64,000 nt of DNA from Caballeronia arationis (GTDB lineage Bacteria > Pseudomonadota > Gammaproteobacteria > Burkholderiales > Burkholderiaceae). Shown here piece by piece: positions 9,237 to 17,999 of this stretch. The stretch spans positions 20,706 to 84,705 of the forward strand of contig NZ_FCOG02000029.1 in the NCBI RefSeq assembly GCF_001544975.2. The letters run 5' to 3'. Each line of letters starts with the position of its first letter. The stretch's first letter is position 1. The notes beneath the pieces were generated by a model. That model ran no database searches and was not told the DNA's origin. It saw only the letters and a program-made list of their open reading frames with translations. A program made the position numbers and the translations under genes.

Positions 9237-9266
9237 AAAAAAATGCGGCCGCTCAAGCGGCCGCAT
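9237..9266 (-). terminator. Intrinsic terminator of the orphan pqqA
   Basis: A perfect 10-bp hairpin (ATGCGGCCGC / GCGGCCGCAT, loop TCAA). On the minus strand it is followed by seven T (A run at 9237-9243). It begins six bases after the pqqA stop, so the pqqA transcript should end here rather than run into pqqB-like genes. It could also end the plus-strand hypothetical gene. Confidence 0.85.
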
Positions 9267-9271
9267 CGGAC

Positions 9272-9346
9272 TTAACGCGTGGCAATGTACATCGTGATTT
9301 CAAAGCCAAAGCGCATGTCGGTGAAACTAGGGGTTTCCCACTTCAT
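9272..9346 (-). CDS. pqqA: PqqA, precursor peptide of pyrroloquinoline quinone
   Basis: A 24-codon gene encoding a peptide that begins MKWETPSFTDMRFGF and carries the PqqA hallmark E-x-x-x-Y as Glu16 and Tyr20 in EITMY, ending in IATR. PqqE links this Glu and Tyr and the other Pqq enzymes process them into PQQ, the cofactor of periplasmic dehydrogenases. A strong AGGAGG lies four bases before the ATG. No pqqB-E follows; instead an intrinsic terminator comes directly after the stop. The gene is thus a stand-alone precursor gene, presumably working with pqqBCDE elsewhere or as an extra copy. Confidence 0.92.
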   Translation of the reverse strand: MKWETPSFTDMRFGFEITMYIATR

Positions 9347-9416
9347 AGAGCCTCCTTTTGCAATGGCCGGTCATGCCCACGCATAACCGTTGCGCGACTG
9401 TTGACTGCAATTCGTG

Positions 9417-9434
9417 CCGCAAGCGCCGTGCCAA
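9417..9434 (-). promoter_or_regulatory. Candidate sigma-54 (RpoN) promoter of pqqA
   Basis: Read on the minus strand the sequence is TTGGCACGGCGCTTGC, matching the -24/-12 consensus TGGCAC-N5-TTGC in every fixed position. A start about 12 bases downstream would give a leader of roughly 60 bases before pqqA. Orientation and distance fit; transcription from it is inferred. Confidence 0.5.
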
Positions 9435-9548
9435 GCCGCGCGTCCGTTTTATCCGACGCTAGCCCTATCCTAAACCTTCTTCGCAGAACGCATCACTGGA
9501 AATCGTTACCGCGGTTTACAAGAGCCACGCGGATTGTTCAGACCGTTG

Positions 9549-9782
9549 TCATTCCACGCGCGTCGCTTCGCGCAGGACGGCCGAAGGGCTGTCGAATTTG
9601 CGGTCGCTCATGCGATTGAGCACCGCCATCACTTCGCCATCCGCACCATTGCTTTTCGCCAGCGCGAGCAGCTTTTCCTTGCCCATCGGGTAATCGGCGC
9701 CCTTGAGCACACTCGTGATCTGTTCCGCGCGCGGTTCGTCGGGATGACGATGGTTCTGTGCGTGAGCGGGATGCTGGGCCAT
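9549..9782 (-). CDS. DUF2795 domain protein
   Basis: 77 residues. The C-terminal two thirds fit the DUF2795 pattern (VLKGADYPMGKEKLLALAK, then a NGAD segment and RKFDSPSAVLRE). These small, soluble helical proteins have no established function. AAAGGAG lies about seven bases before the ATG. It is on the same strand as pqqA but about 200 bases upstream of it, with the candidate RpoN site in between, so they are probably separate units. Confidence 0.8.
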   Translation of the reverse strand: MAQHPAHAQNHRHPDEPRAEQITSVLKGADYPMGKEKLLALAKSNGADGEVMAVLNRMSDRKFDSPSAVLREATRVE

Positions 9783-9929
9783 GTCCTTCTCCTTTGCTTG
9801 AGTCGTGAGTTGGCAGGGACAGCATCGTTAGTGCAGCACCGCATGTACCCGCTGCGCCGCACCGTGCGGGCGCGCTTGATGCTTGAGCGAAAGACGTCAA
9901 CCCCCAACGAACCACGCGAGGAAAGGACC

Positions 9930-10166
9930 ATGACCATCACCGCCGACCGCATTTCCGACACCGAAGTCAAGGTCGATCAGGCCATCTACACATTCGAATC
10001 GAAAGGCGTCGCCGATGCGTTCCAGCAGTGCCTCGGCCCCGACAGCGTCGATGCATGCAAGGCGCATCATCCGCCGATAGCGACGCGTGCCGCCGACGTC
10101 GACGGCGGCCCCGCCGAAGGCGAGCCCGGCAGCATCATCTCCCCGTCGCTCGGCGGGATGCCCTGA
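9930..10166 (+). CDS. Small hypothetical protein
   Basis: 78 residues, starting MTITADRISDTEVKVDQ after a GAAAGGA ribosome site. It is acidic with two Cys (QQCLGPDSVDACK), no signal peptide or membrane segment and a Gly/Pro-rich tail. The last 32 bases overlap, tail to tail, the end of the GGDEF-EAL gene on the other strand. I do not recognise a family; the ribosome site and codon use support translation. Confidence 0.55.
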   Translation: MTITADRISDTEVKVDQAIYTFESKGVADAFQQCLGPDSVDACKAHHPPIATRAADVDGGPAEGEPGSIISPSLGGMP

Positions 10167-13065
10167 AAAGCGGTGTCGGCGCGCTCGTGTAGCCGTGCGC
10201 GAGGCGGCCCGCCGCGGGCGAGCGCATGAGCGCGTCGAGCGGCATCGGCTTGTCGAAGAAGTAGCCCTGCGCCTGCGCCGCGCCCATGTCGCGCAGCACG
10301 GCGAGCGTCTCGGCATCCTCGACGCCTTCGGCCACAAGCGTCAGGTCGAGCGATTCCGCCATCCGCACGATCGCCCGCACGATCGCGCGGCTGCGCGGAC
10401 TCGCCGTGAGTTCGAGAATGAACGACTTGTCGATCTTAAGGCCGCTGAAACGGTACTGGTGCACGTAACTCAGCGACGAGAAGCCCGCGCCGAAGTCGTC
10501 GAGCACGACCGACATGCCGTTATCCGCGAGTTGCTGCATCGTGCGCCGCGCGAGGTCGGGCTCGGCGACGAGCGCGCCCTCGGTCAGTTCCAGACACACG
10601 CGCGACGGCGCGACGCCATGACGGCGCAATAGCGCGAGGACGTCGTCGGCGAAGTCGGGGCGCGTCATGCTGTAGCTCGAACAGTTCACATGCACGGGCG
10701 GCCAGTTCGCGAATTGCGGCTCCGAGAGAATCACCGCAATGCGCGTCAGCATGTAGAGATCGAGCCGCCCGATCAGCCGCAGGCCTTCGACAGCCGGCAG
10801 GAACTCGCCCGGCCCGACTATGCGCCCATCCGGCTGACGCCAGCGAATGAGCGCCTCCATCGCGACGACCTCGCCGCTCCTCACATCAACGATCGGCTGG
10901 AAGTAGGGCAGCAGTTCGTCGTCGCGCTTGAGGGCGTTGCGCAGCGCGCCTTCGCGTTCCACCTGGTCCGATACCTCGCGGCGCAACTCCTGATTGAACA
11001 CGACGAAGCTGTCGCGCCCCGCGTTCTTCACGCGGTACATCGCGGTATCGGCGTCGCGCAGGAGGTCGGCGGGCTCGGTGTGGAACTGGCTGTCCGCACT
11101 CACGATGCCGATGCTGCACGACGAGAACACCACATGGTCGTCGATGTGGAAGGGCAGGTCGAACGCGGCGAGAACGCGCTCTGCGATCGCGACGGCATCG
11201 CCCTGCGACGCGTTCGGCGAGAGCACCGCGAACTCGTCGCCACCCAGACGTGCGAGCAGGTCGCTTGAACGCGGGCAGTTCCGCAGGCGCCCGGCCGCCT
11301 GAATCAGCAGCAGGTCGCCGTAATGATGGCCGAGGCTGTCGTTCACGACCTTGAAGCGGTCGAGATCGATGAACATCACGGTCACCTGATCGCCATGCGC
11401 GCGATAGTCGCGCCACGCCGCCTGCAACTCCTGCAGCAGGTAACTGCGGTTGGGCAGCCCGGTCAGCGAGTCGTGCGAGTTCTCGTGCAGGAGGCGTGCA
11501 TTCGCGTTGTCGAGTTCGCGCGTGCGGATCTGCACGCGCGCTTCCAGTTCCGCATTCGCCACGTGCAGCGCCTCTGCGGCGCGACGGCGCGAAAGCGCGG
11601 TGTCGATGTGGCGCGACACGAAGGTCAGCAGCTCCTGATCGCGCTGCGAATAGCGCACGAGCGGCGCGTAGCTCTGCACGGCGAGCACGCCGCGCACGTC
11701 GTCGCCGTCGAAGAGCGGGATGCCGAGCCACGAGCGCAGCCGCACGCTCTCGTTGCCGGTATCGATGGTGCACTCGGCGATCAGGCGGCGCGCCTCGTCG
11801 GCGTCGATCAGGCACGGACGGCGCTGGCGGATCACGTATTCGGTCAGCCCGCGCTGTCCGCGTCGCGGCGGCGGCGGGTCCTGGACGATCTCATCGACGT
11901 AATACGGGAACGACACCTCGCGCCTGTCGGTATCGAAGAGCGCGATGTAGAAATTGCGCGCATACAGCAACTCGCCGACGATCCCGTGCAGGCTCCGGAA
12001 GAACTCGACCATGTCGCCGGGACGGCTCGACAACTCGGCGATCTGGAACAGCGCCGCCTGCAGGTGCTCGGCGCGCTCGCGCTCGGCGATGCCTTCGCGC
12101 AGCGCGGCGTTCACCCGCGAAAGCTCCGACGTGCGCCGCGCGACCTGCTCTTCGAGGTCGGCGCGGTGCAGGATCCGGTCGAGCGCCATCGCCACGTGCC
12201 GCGCGACCACCAGAAAGAGCGCCCGATCCTCGGCGCTGTAGACGCGCGAGACGTCGTAGACCTGCATCGCGAGCATGCCGAACACTTCGTCAGACGCGTT
12301 CTTGAGCGGCGCGCCCATCCAGAACTCGGGCCGGTCCCCGATGCAGTAGTAGCGGCCTTCGGCTTCGGCCGTGCGGATCATCGCGGCGTCGATGAGGAGC
12401 GGCTGGCCGGTCGTGAGGACGTGCGCCGTCATCGAAAGGCGCGCGGGATTCAGGATGTCGTAGTTCTCGGCCGCGACGACTTCCGTGTCGATCACGTCGA
12501 CGTAGTACGGATAGGTGATCCTGCCGCTCTTGCGGTCGTAGAGCGCGAGATAAAAGTTTTCGGCGTCGATGAGCGTGCCGAGCCGCTCGTGCACGCCTTG
12601 CAGGAATGCCGCGCGCTCGGGCACCGAACTCGCCAGATAGGCGATTTCGTACAGCACGCGCTGCGTGTTCTGCGCGCGCACGAGGGCGTCCGCCTGCACG
12701 CGTTCGCCGAGGCGCCGCGCGAGGTCGCGCAGACACTCTTCGCCCGCGAGCGACTTCGGCGCGACGAGCCAGCCGAGCACGCTTTCGCCGCGGCCCGTGG
12801 CCCAGCGATGCCAGCCGTGCTCCGCGCACTGCTGCGCGAGCCGTTCCTCGGTCATGCTCTGCGGCCAGTCGAACGACGCATTGCCCTGGCCCGCCAGGTG
12901 CAACTGCTCGCCCGCGCGATACCAGGCCCAGGCGCCGGGCCGGCCGCAGCCGCGCGCGGAGCCGAGCAACGCATCGACCGAAGGCGCGCCGGTATCTGCG
13001 CCGGCGTCCGCGCTGATGGCATCGTTCGAGTCCGGCAGCGCGTCAATCATGGGGAAAACACTCAT
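10135..13065 (-). CDS. GAF-GGDEF-EAL protein (cyclic-di-GMP synthesis/degradation)
   Basis: 976 residues from the ATG at 13065. Two GAF sensor domains are recognised from related FYLALYDRKSGRITYPYYVD and FYIALFDTDRREVSFPYYVD segments, separated by a charged helical linker. They are followed by a GGDEF domain (LARLGGDEFAVLS, intact active site, with DSLTGLPNRSYLL) and an EAL domain (AMEALIRW, LDDFGAGFSSLSY, VAEGVEDAET all present). Both catalytic signatures look complete, so it could make or break c-di-GMP depending on the GAF ligands. No membrane segments are seen, so it is probably cytoplasmic. An upstream TTG would add 22 residues but lacks a better ribosome site. Confidence 0.92.
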   Translation of the reverse strand: MSVFPMIDALPDSNDAISADAGADTGAPSVDALLGSARGCGRPGAWAWYRAGEQLHLAGQGNASFDWPQSMTEERLAQQCAEHGWHRWATGRGESVLGWLVAPKSLAGEECLRDLARRLGERVQADALVRAQNTQRVLYEIAYLASSVPERAAFLQGVHERLGTLIDAENFYLALYDRKSGRITYPYYVDVIDTEVVAAENYDILNPARLSMTAHVLTTGQPLLIDAAMIRTAEAEGRYYCIGDRPEFWMGAPLKNASDEVFGMLAMQVYDVSRVYSAEDRALFLVVARHVAMALDRILHRADLEEQVARRTSELSRVNAALREGIAERERAEHLQAALFQIAELSSRPGDMVEFFRSLHGIVGELLYARNFYIALFDTDRREVSFPYYVDEIVQDPPPPRRGQRGLTEYVIRQRRPCLIDADEARRLIAECTIDTGNESVRLRSWLGIPLFDGDDVRGVLAVQSYAPLVRYSQRDQELLTFVSRHIDTALSRRRAAEALHVANAELEARVQIRTRELDNANARLLHENSHDSLTGLPNRSYLLQELQAAWRDYRAHGDQVTVMFIDLDRFKVVNDSLGHHYGDLLLIQAAGRLRNCPRSSDLLARLGGDEFAVLSPNASQGDAVAIAERVLAAFDLPFHIDDHVVFSSCSIGIVSADSQFHTEPADLLRDADTAMYRVKNAGRDSFVVFNQELRREVSDQVEREGALRNALKRDDELLPYFQPIVDVRSGEVVAMEALIRWRQPDGRIVGPGEFLPAVEGLRLIGRLDLYMLTRIAVILSEPQFANWPPVHVNCSSYSMTRPDFADDVLALLRRHGVAPSRVCLELTEGALVAEPDLARRTMQQLADNGMSVVLDDFGAGFSSLSYVHQYRFSGLKIDKSFILELTASPRSRAIVRAIVRMAESLDLTLVAEGVEDAETLAVLRDMGAAQAQGYFFDKPMPLDALMRSPAAGRLAHGYTSAPTPLFRASRRATGR

Positions 13066-13296
13066 CGGCGGTTGGAGCCAAAAGCCAGTCTCGGAGTGAT
13101 CCGGTCGGCGGCCGGCGTTCGGGTTCGGCAAAAGGGCGCTCGTTCGGCCGTTTCAATGGATCGGTCTATTCGTGCTAACGGCAGCGGTGGGGGCGCCTTG
13201 AGCCGAATCGTGGAAAACCAGTACGCGATCGGATACCGCGCTTCGTATGAAGAATAAGGCGCCAGCGTCCCAGAACAAAATGCTTTCGCCCGACTT

Positions 13297-14283
13297 TCAC
13301 GCGCCGCCCGACGCGAACCGTTCCCGGTAAGCCTGCGGCGTCACACCGATCGCCCGCAGAAAGCCGCGCCGCATCGTTTCCTCTGAGCCGAAGCCGCAGC
13401 GCGCGGCGATCCGCTTGACCGGCAGCCGCGTGTCGCCGAGCAGGCGCCGCGCGGCTTCGAGCCGCAATTGCTCGATCGAACGCGCGGGCGTGAGGCCCGT
13501 CTGTGCCCGGTAATGGCGCACGAAGCTGCGTTCGCTCATGCCGGCGCGCGTCGCGAGCGCGGCGAGCGAGAGATCCGCCGCGAGGTTTTCCGCGATCCAA
13601 GCATGCAGTTCGCCGAAACGGTCGCCCGCTTTTTGCAGCGACAGCGCGGCGCTGAACTGCGCCTGCCCGCCCGGACGCTTGAGAAACACGACGAGATGAC
13701 GCGCCACGTCGAGCGCGAGGGCGCGGCCGAGATCGTCTTCGATCAGGGCGAGCGCCAGGTCGATGCCGGCCGTCACGCCCGCCGAAGTCCAGACGGCGCC
13801 GTCGCGGATGAAGATCGGATCGGGCTCCACGCGCACGGCGGGATAGCACTGGCGCAGTTCGGCGCAGCGCGTCCAGTGCGTGACGGCGCGCTTGTCGTCG
13901 AGCAGGCCCGCCGCCGCCAGCAGGAACGCGCCGGTACACACCGACGCCGTGCGCCGCGCCTGCGCCGCCTGCGCGCGCACCCACGCGACGAGCGCCGGGT
14001 CGCGCGCCGCTTCGTACACGCCCCAGCCGCCGGAGACGACGAGCGTGTCGGGCGGATCGTCGGCGGGCGGCAGCGGATGCGTGAGGATGCCGAGCCCGGC
14101 GGAGGTCGTGATCGCGCCGCCGCCGGTTGCCACTACGCGCGGCAGATAGGGCGGCGCGGCGCCCGCGGCGCAGGCCAGTTCGTTCGCCGACGCGAACGCC
14201 TGCAATGGCCCGGCGACATCGAGCAATTGCGCGTTCGGAAAGGCGAGCACGTCGATGCGGCGCGGGTCGGGTTGGGTCGTCAT
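13297..14283 (-). CDS. GlxA-family AraC-type transcriptional regulator
   Basis: 328 residues: an N-terminal DJ-1/PfpI glutaminase-like domain (IDVLAFPNAQLLDVAGPLQA, nucleophile-elbow-like SVCTGAFLLAAAG) and a C-terminal AraC double helix-turn-helix (SLAALATRAGMSERSFVRHY, VKRIAARCGFGSEETMRRGF). The ATG at 14283 gives the usual N-terminus of the family. It is divergent from the isonitrile-hydratase-like gene, which encodes a related DJ-1 fold enzyme, so it may regulate that neighbour. Confidence 0.9.
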   Translation of the reverse strand: MTTQPDPRRIDVLAFPNAQLLDVAGPLQAFASANELACAAGAAPPYLPRVVATGGGAITTSAGLGILTHPLPPADDPPDTLVVSGGWGVYEAARDPALVAWVRAQAAQARRTASVCTGAFLLAAAGLLDDKRAVTHWTRCAELRQCYPAVRVEPDPIFIRDGAVWTSAGVTAGIDLALALIEDDLGRALALDVARHLVVFLKRPGGQAQFSAALSLQKAGDRFGELHAWIAENLAADLSLAALATRAGMSERSFVRHYRAQTGLTPARSIEQLRLEAARRLLGDTRLPVKRIAARCGFGSEETMRRGFLRAIGVTPQAYRERFASGGA

Positions 14284-14380
14284 GTTGGCGTGAAAAGTGG
14301 GCTTGGTGTCAATTTCGCCATAGCCTAGCGGCGTACGATTACCCTGTCCATCCCCATTCACGAGAACGAGAGGAATCGAA

Positions 14381-15070
14381 ATGACGCTCCATATCGGCTT
14401 GCTGCTTTTTCCGCGCGTCCAGCAACTCGACCTGACCGGTCCACACGATGTCTTCGCGCAGATTCCCGGCGCCGTCGTGCATCTGATCTGGAAGACGCGC
14501 GCGGCCGTCGAATCGTCGAGCGGGATGCTGCTCACGCCCGACACGACCTTCGACGACTGCCCGCCGCTCGACGTGCTTTGCATCCCGGGTGGTTCGGGCG
14601 TCGGCGCGCTGATGGAGGACGAGGAAACGCTCGGTTTCATCCGGCGTCAGGCGCAAGGCGCGCGCTACGTGAGTTCGGTGTGCACCGGCTCGCTCGTGCT
14701 CGGCGCGGCGGGCTTGCTGCGCGGCCGGCGCGCGACGACGCACTGGGCGTTCCATTCGCTGCTCGCCGAACTGGGCGCGGTGCCGGTCAAGGAGCGCGTC
14801 GTGCGCGACGGCAACCTGCTGACGGGCGGCGGAATCACGGCGGGGATCGATTTCGCGCTGACTCTCGCGGCGGAACTCGTCGGCGATGAAGAAGCCCAGG
14901 CGATCCAGCTGGAAATCGAATACGCGCCTGCGCCGCCGTTCGACGCGGGGTCGCCGGAGCGCGCGCCGCGTAGCGTGGTCGAGACGGTTCGCGAGCGCTC
15001 GGCGGCGTCGCTCGCGGCGCGCGCGAAGATCGTGGAGCGGGTGGCGGCGCGGCTCGCCACGGCAAGCTGA
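14381..15070 (+). CDS. inhA: DJ-1/PfpI family protein, probable isonitrile hydratase
   Basis: 229 residues, single DJ-1/PfpI domain with the nucleophile Cys in SVCTGSLVLGAAGLL near residue 101, the oxyanion region CIPGGSGVGALM and a long C-terminal helix. The whole length and the GGGITAGIDFALTLAAELVG region are close to the Pseudomonas putida isonitrile hydratase (InhA) as I recall it, which hydrates isonitriles to N-substituted formamides. A GAGAGGA ribosome site precedes the ATG. The substrate is inferred from the family. Confidence 0.8.
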   Translation: MTLHIGLLLFPRVQQLDLTGPHDVFAQIPGAVVHLIWKTRAAVESSSGMLLTPDTTFDDCPPLDVLCIPGGSGVGALMEDEETLGFIRRQAQGARYVSSVCTGSLVLGAAGLLRGRRATTHWAFHSLLAELGAVPVKERVVRDGNLLTGGGITAGIDFALTLAAELVGDEEAQAIQLEIEYAPAPPFDAGSPERAPRSVVETVRERSAASLAARAKIVERVAARLATAS

Positions 15071-15101
15071 CGAGCCGAAGCGGCGACGCGCGCCGCACGC
15101 G

Positions 15102-15533
15102 TCAGGCCCGCACCCCGCCGAACCGTTTCTGCATGAAATAGCGGGTGCGACCCGCGCTGAAATCGGGCAACTCGCCGAAGACCGCGAAGCCGCAGCGCTC
15201 GTACAACTGCTTCGCGGCGGGGTTCAGCGTGTCGAGCCACGCCGCGCGGCAGCCGCGCCGGATCGCTTCGCGCTCCGCCGCTTCCACGACGCGCGTGGCG
15301 AGTCCTTCGCCGCGCGCGTCGTCGCGAATCCAGAGCCATTTGACGAAGAGCCAGTCCCACGCGGTGAAGCCCGCCAGTCCGCCAACGAACTCATCGCCGC
15401 GATAGACCGACACCGCCAGATCGCGCTGCGCCGACGGCCCGAGTTCTCGTGCATTGAACGCAGCGAGGCCGCCGCTCACGTCCGCTTCGAATTCGGCGTC
15501 GATCCAGTCGGCGACTTCGATTTTCACGTCCAT
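15102..15533 (-). CDS. GNAT-family N-acetyltransferase
   Basis: 143 residues with the GNAT fold: acetyl-CoA-binding motif A in LWIRDDARGEGLATRVVEAA and the C-terminal WLDTLNPAAKQLYERCGF strand-helix. The substrate cannot be told from the sequence. It is on the same strand as, and 15 bases downstream of, the solute-binding-like gene, so the two may be co-transcribed. Confidence 0.85.
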   Translation of the reverse strand: MDVKIEVADWIDAEFEADVSGGLAAFNARELGPSAQRDLAVSVYRGDEFVGGLAGFTAWDWLFVKWLWIRDDARGEGLATRVVEAAEREAIRRGCRAAWLDTLNPAAKQLYERCGFAVFGELPDFSAGRTRYFMQKRFGGVRA

Positions 15534-15548
15534 CGCGCGGGCCGGAAC

Positions 15549-16289
15549 CTACGCGTCCGCCGCAGGCGCCACCGACGCGCCTTTCACGGCATGCCGCGCG
15601 AGCGCATCCGCGACGAAGCCCGAGCGCTTCATCTCCTCGACGAATTCGCGCAGATGCGCCGCCGCCGCTTCGCCGCGGCTTTTCGGCACGCCCATCGCCT
15701 GCTGGATGACCATGAAGCGCTCGCCGAGCAGCCGCAAGCCGGGCTTGCCTGCCGAATCGGCTTCGAGTTGCTGCTTCACGCCCGCGGCGACTTCGGCGCC
15801 ATCGCGCAGGAACTGCTCGACGACCGCCTGCGACGACTCCGCCCGCACGATCTGTGCGTGCTTCAGCTCGCGCGTGAGAAAGAGATCGTAGGCGCTGCCC
15901 TTGCCGACCACCACGCGATTCGTTTCGCGGTCGACGTCGTCGTTGGTCGTGACCGGTGAATCGTCGCGCACGAGATAGAAGCCTTCGATCAGCACATACG
16001 GCGCCGTGAACGCGATACCCGCGCCGCGCACCGGATCGATCGCGAAGAAGCCGATATCGGCGGTCTCGGTCGTGACGGCCTCGACGGATTTCGACGCGGT
16101 ATCGAAGGCGGTCAGTTCGGCTTCGATACCGAGCCGCGCCGCGAACTCGCGCGCGAGGTCGACGGAGATGCCGCCGGGCTCGCCTGTCGCGGCGTTGCGG
16201 TTGGCGAGCAGCGGATTGCCGAGGTTGATCGACGCGCGCAGCTTGCCGGTGGGCGCGAACGCGTTCAGCAGGGTGGAATCGATGGTCAT
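15549..16289 (-). CDS. Family-3 solute-binding-like protein without visible signal peptide
   Basis: 246 residues of the amino-acid-binding protein fold (SBP_bac_3): it opens with GKLRASINLGNPLLANRN and has ETADIGFFAIDPVRGAGIAF mid-protein. Normal members are exported, but here neither the ATG at 16289 nor an alternative ATG at 16313 gives a hydrophobic leader. No permease or ATPase genes are adjacent. It may be a cytoplasmic binding protein or enzyme-like derivative, or the true start may be unclear. The ligand is unknown. Confidence 0.75.
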   Translation of the reverse strand: MTIDSTLLNAFAPTGKLRASINLGNPLLANRNAATGEPGGISVDLAREFAARLGIEAELTAFDTASKSVEAVTTETADIGFFAIDPVRGAGIAFTAPYVLIEGFYLVRDDSPVTTNDDVDRETNRVVVGKGSAYDLFLTRELKHAQIVRAESSQAVVEQFLRDGAEVAAGVKQQLEADSAGKPGLRLLGERFMVIQQAMGVPKSRGEAAAAHLREFVEEMKRSGFVADALARHAVKGASVAPAADA

Positions 16290-16393
16290 GGCGGGTCCGG
16301 GTCGATGGAACATGCCCGCTATTTAACAGGAAAGCGCTCGGTCGCGCGCCCACCGATGCAGAATGAGCGTTTCGTTCCAGACGGACGCGTCCC

Positions 16394-16909
16394 ATGCCGG
16401 CCACCGACATCGACAAAGACGAACTCATCCGCCGCTTCGGCCTGCAGCCGCATCCGGAAGGCGGCTGTTTCCGCGAGACGTATCGCTCGGATTCGCGCGT
16501 GACGCGCGAGGGCACGGGCGAATCGCGCTCGGCATCGACGGCGATCTACTTCCTGCTCTGCGACGGCGCGCATTCGGCGTGGCATCGCATCCGCTCCGAC
16601 GAACTGTGGCATTTCTACGCGGGCGTCCCCGTCGACATCCACGTGCTCGACGCGCAAGGCGAACTCGCCACGCACCGGCTCGGCAATGCGCTCACGCATC
16701 CGGACGCCGTGTTCCAGGCCGTCGTGAAGGCGGGCGACTGGTTCGCGGCCGTTTGCGCGTCGCCGGAGGGGTATGCGCTCGTCGGCTGCACGGTCGCGCC
16801 GGGATTCGAATTCAGCGAGTTCGAGATCGCCGATGTAAAGGCGCTCGCGGCCGCTCATCCGGCGCATCGCGACCTGATCGCGCGTCTCGGTCCCGCCGGC
16901 GGCGCCTAG
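16394..16909 (+). CDS. Cupin, DUF985 family
   Basis: 171 residues. The N-terminus LIRRFGLQPHPEGGCFRETY and the central WHRIRSDELWHFYAG with LVGCTVAPGFEFSEFE near the end are the usual DUF985 (Cupin_5) blocks. These are small beta-barrel proteins; the family has no firmly known reaction. It begins 104 bases from the divergent solute-binding-like gene. Confidence 0.85.
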   Translation: MPATDIDKDELIRRFGLQPHPEGGCFRETYRSDSRVTREGTGESRSASTAIYFLLCDGAHSAWHRIRSDELWHFYAGVPVDIHVLDAQGELATHRLGNALTHPDAVFQAVVKAGDWFAAVCASPEGYALVGCTVAPGFEFSEFEIADVKALAAAHPAHRDLIARLGPAGGA

Positions 16910-16957
16910 CGGTTATCATCCCGCCCAATCTCGTTAAACGATACAAAAAGGCCAGGG

Positions 16958-17740
16958 ATGAGCGGAGCGCGGCGCGGTATTCAGTCGATCGAAGTGGGCG
17001 GCGCGCTCCTGCGCGCGCTCGTGGACCACGGCGGCCCGATGCTGCTGGGCGATCTCGCGAAGAAGGCGGGAATGTCGTCGGCGAAGGCGCATCCGTATCT
17101 CGTGAGCTACGGCAATCTCGGCCTGATCCAGCAGGACGGCGCCACCGGGCGCTATGAGCTCGGGCCGTTCGCGTTGCAGATGGGGCTCATCAGCCTGCAG
17201 CGCGTCGACCCGGTTCGGCTCGCGATTCCCGAAGTCGGAGAAATCTCGGCTCAGATCCAGCATACGGTCGCGCTCGCGACCGCCGGCAGCTTCGGCCCGA
17301 CGATCGTCCATATCAACGAGGCGAGCGTGCCGATCCACGTCACGATGCGCACCGGCACTGTGATGTCGCTCCTTCAAACCGCCACCGGCCGCGCGTTCGC
17401 GGCCTACCTGCCGCCGCTCACAGTCGATGCGCTCGTCGCGATCGAGGCGTCGGGCGGCCTGCAGATCGGCGCGGCCCGGCGCGACTTTACGCGCGCGCAG
17501 ATCGATGCGCTACTCGCCGAAGTGCGCGGGCACGGCATCGCGCGGACCATCGACGAACCCGTCGCGGGCATCAGCGCGATGAGCGCGCCCGTCTTCGATC
17601 ACACCCGCAACATCGTTCTCGCCATCACGGCGATCGGCCCGAGCGGCTCCTTCGACGGCGCATGGGACGGCGCCGTCGCGAGCCCATTGCGCGCTTGCGC
17701 CGCGCGCGTTTCCGCACGACTGGGCTTTTCCGCCGCCTGA
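16958..17740 (+). CDS. IclR-family transcriptional regulator
   Basis: 260 residues: an N-terminal winged helix (QSIEVGGALLRALVDHGGPM, then LGDLAKKAGMSSAKAHPYLV) and a C-terminal IclR effector domain ending in a helix that contains Cys. It starts 48 bases after the cupin gene and is followed, after 259 bases, by the FAD monooxygenase and DUF2783 genes in the same direction, which it may control. The effector is unknown. A short palindrome TTGTACAA at 17855-17862 in that gap is a possible but unproven operator. Confidence 0.88.
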   Translation: MSGARRGIQSIEVGGALLRALVDHGGPMLLGDLAKKAGMSSAKAHPYLVSYGNLGLIQQDGATGRYELGPFALQMGLISLQRVDPVRLAIPEVGEISAQIQHTVALATAGSFGPTIVHINEASVPIHVTMRTGTVMSLLQTATGRAFAAYLPPLTVDALVAIEASGGLQIGAARRDFTRAQIDALLAEVRGHGIARTIDEPVAGISAMSAPVFDHTRNIVLAITAIGPSGSFDGAWDGAVASPLRACAARVSARLGFSAA

Positions 17741-17999
17741 AGTCCCTTCCTCGCAACGCAGATATCCGCGAGCGCGTACGACGCGCCGTCGCGCGATTTC
17801 GCGCGCCTGTCGCTCGCGCTTAGGGTAAACGGCGATTCAACCATGTGAAATGCTTTGTACAATGCGTAATTAACAGGCAAAGCCAAACGCATTTGATGGT
17901 TATGCCTGACAGGGCAGCAGCCATGTTGGATGGGATCGGAGTGAGCGCATGGGGCCGGAGCAAGCGCCAGCCCCGATCGACAGGAGAGACGGAGACGCC

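Noticed and set aside
9534..9929. Extended plus-strand frame running into the gene at 9930
   Set aside because: It lies opposite DUF2795 and the ribosome site clearly marks 9930 as the start.
10135..13257. Long plus-strand reading frames opposite the GGDEF-EAL gene
   Set aside because: They are shadows of the high-GC coding strand with no recognisable domains.
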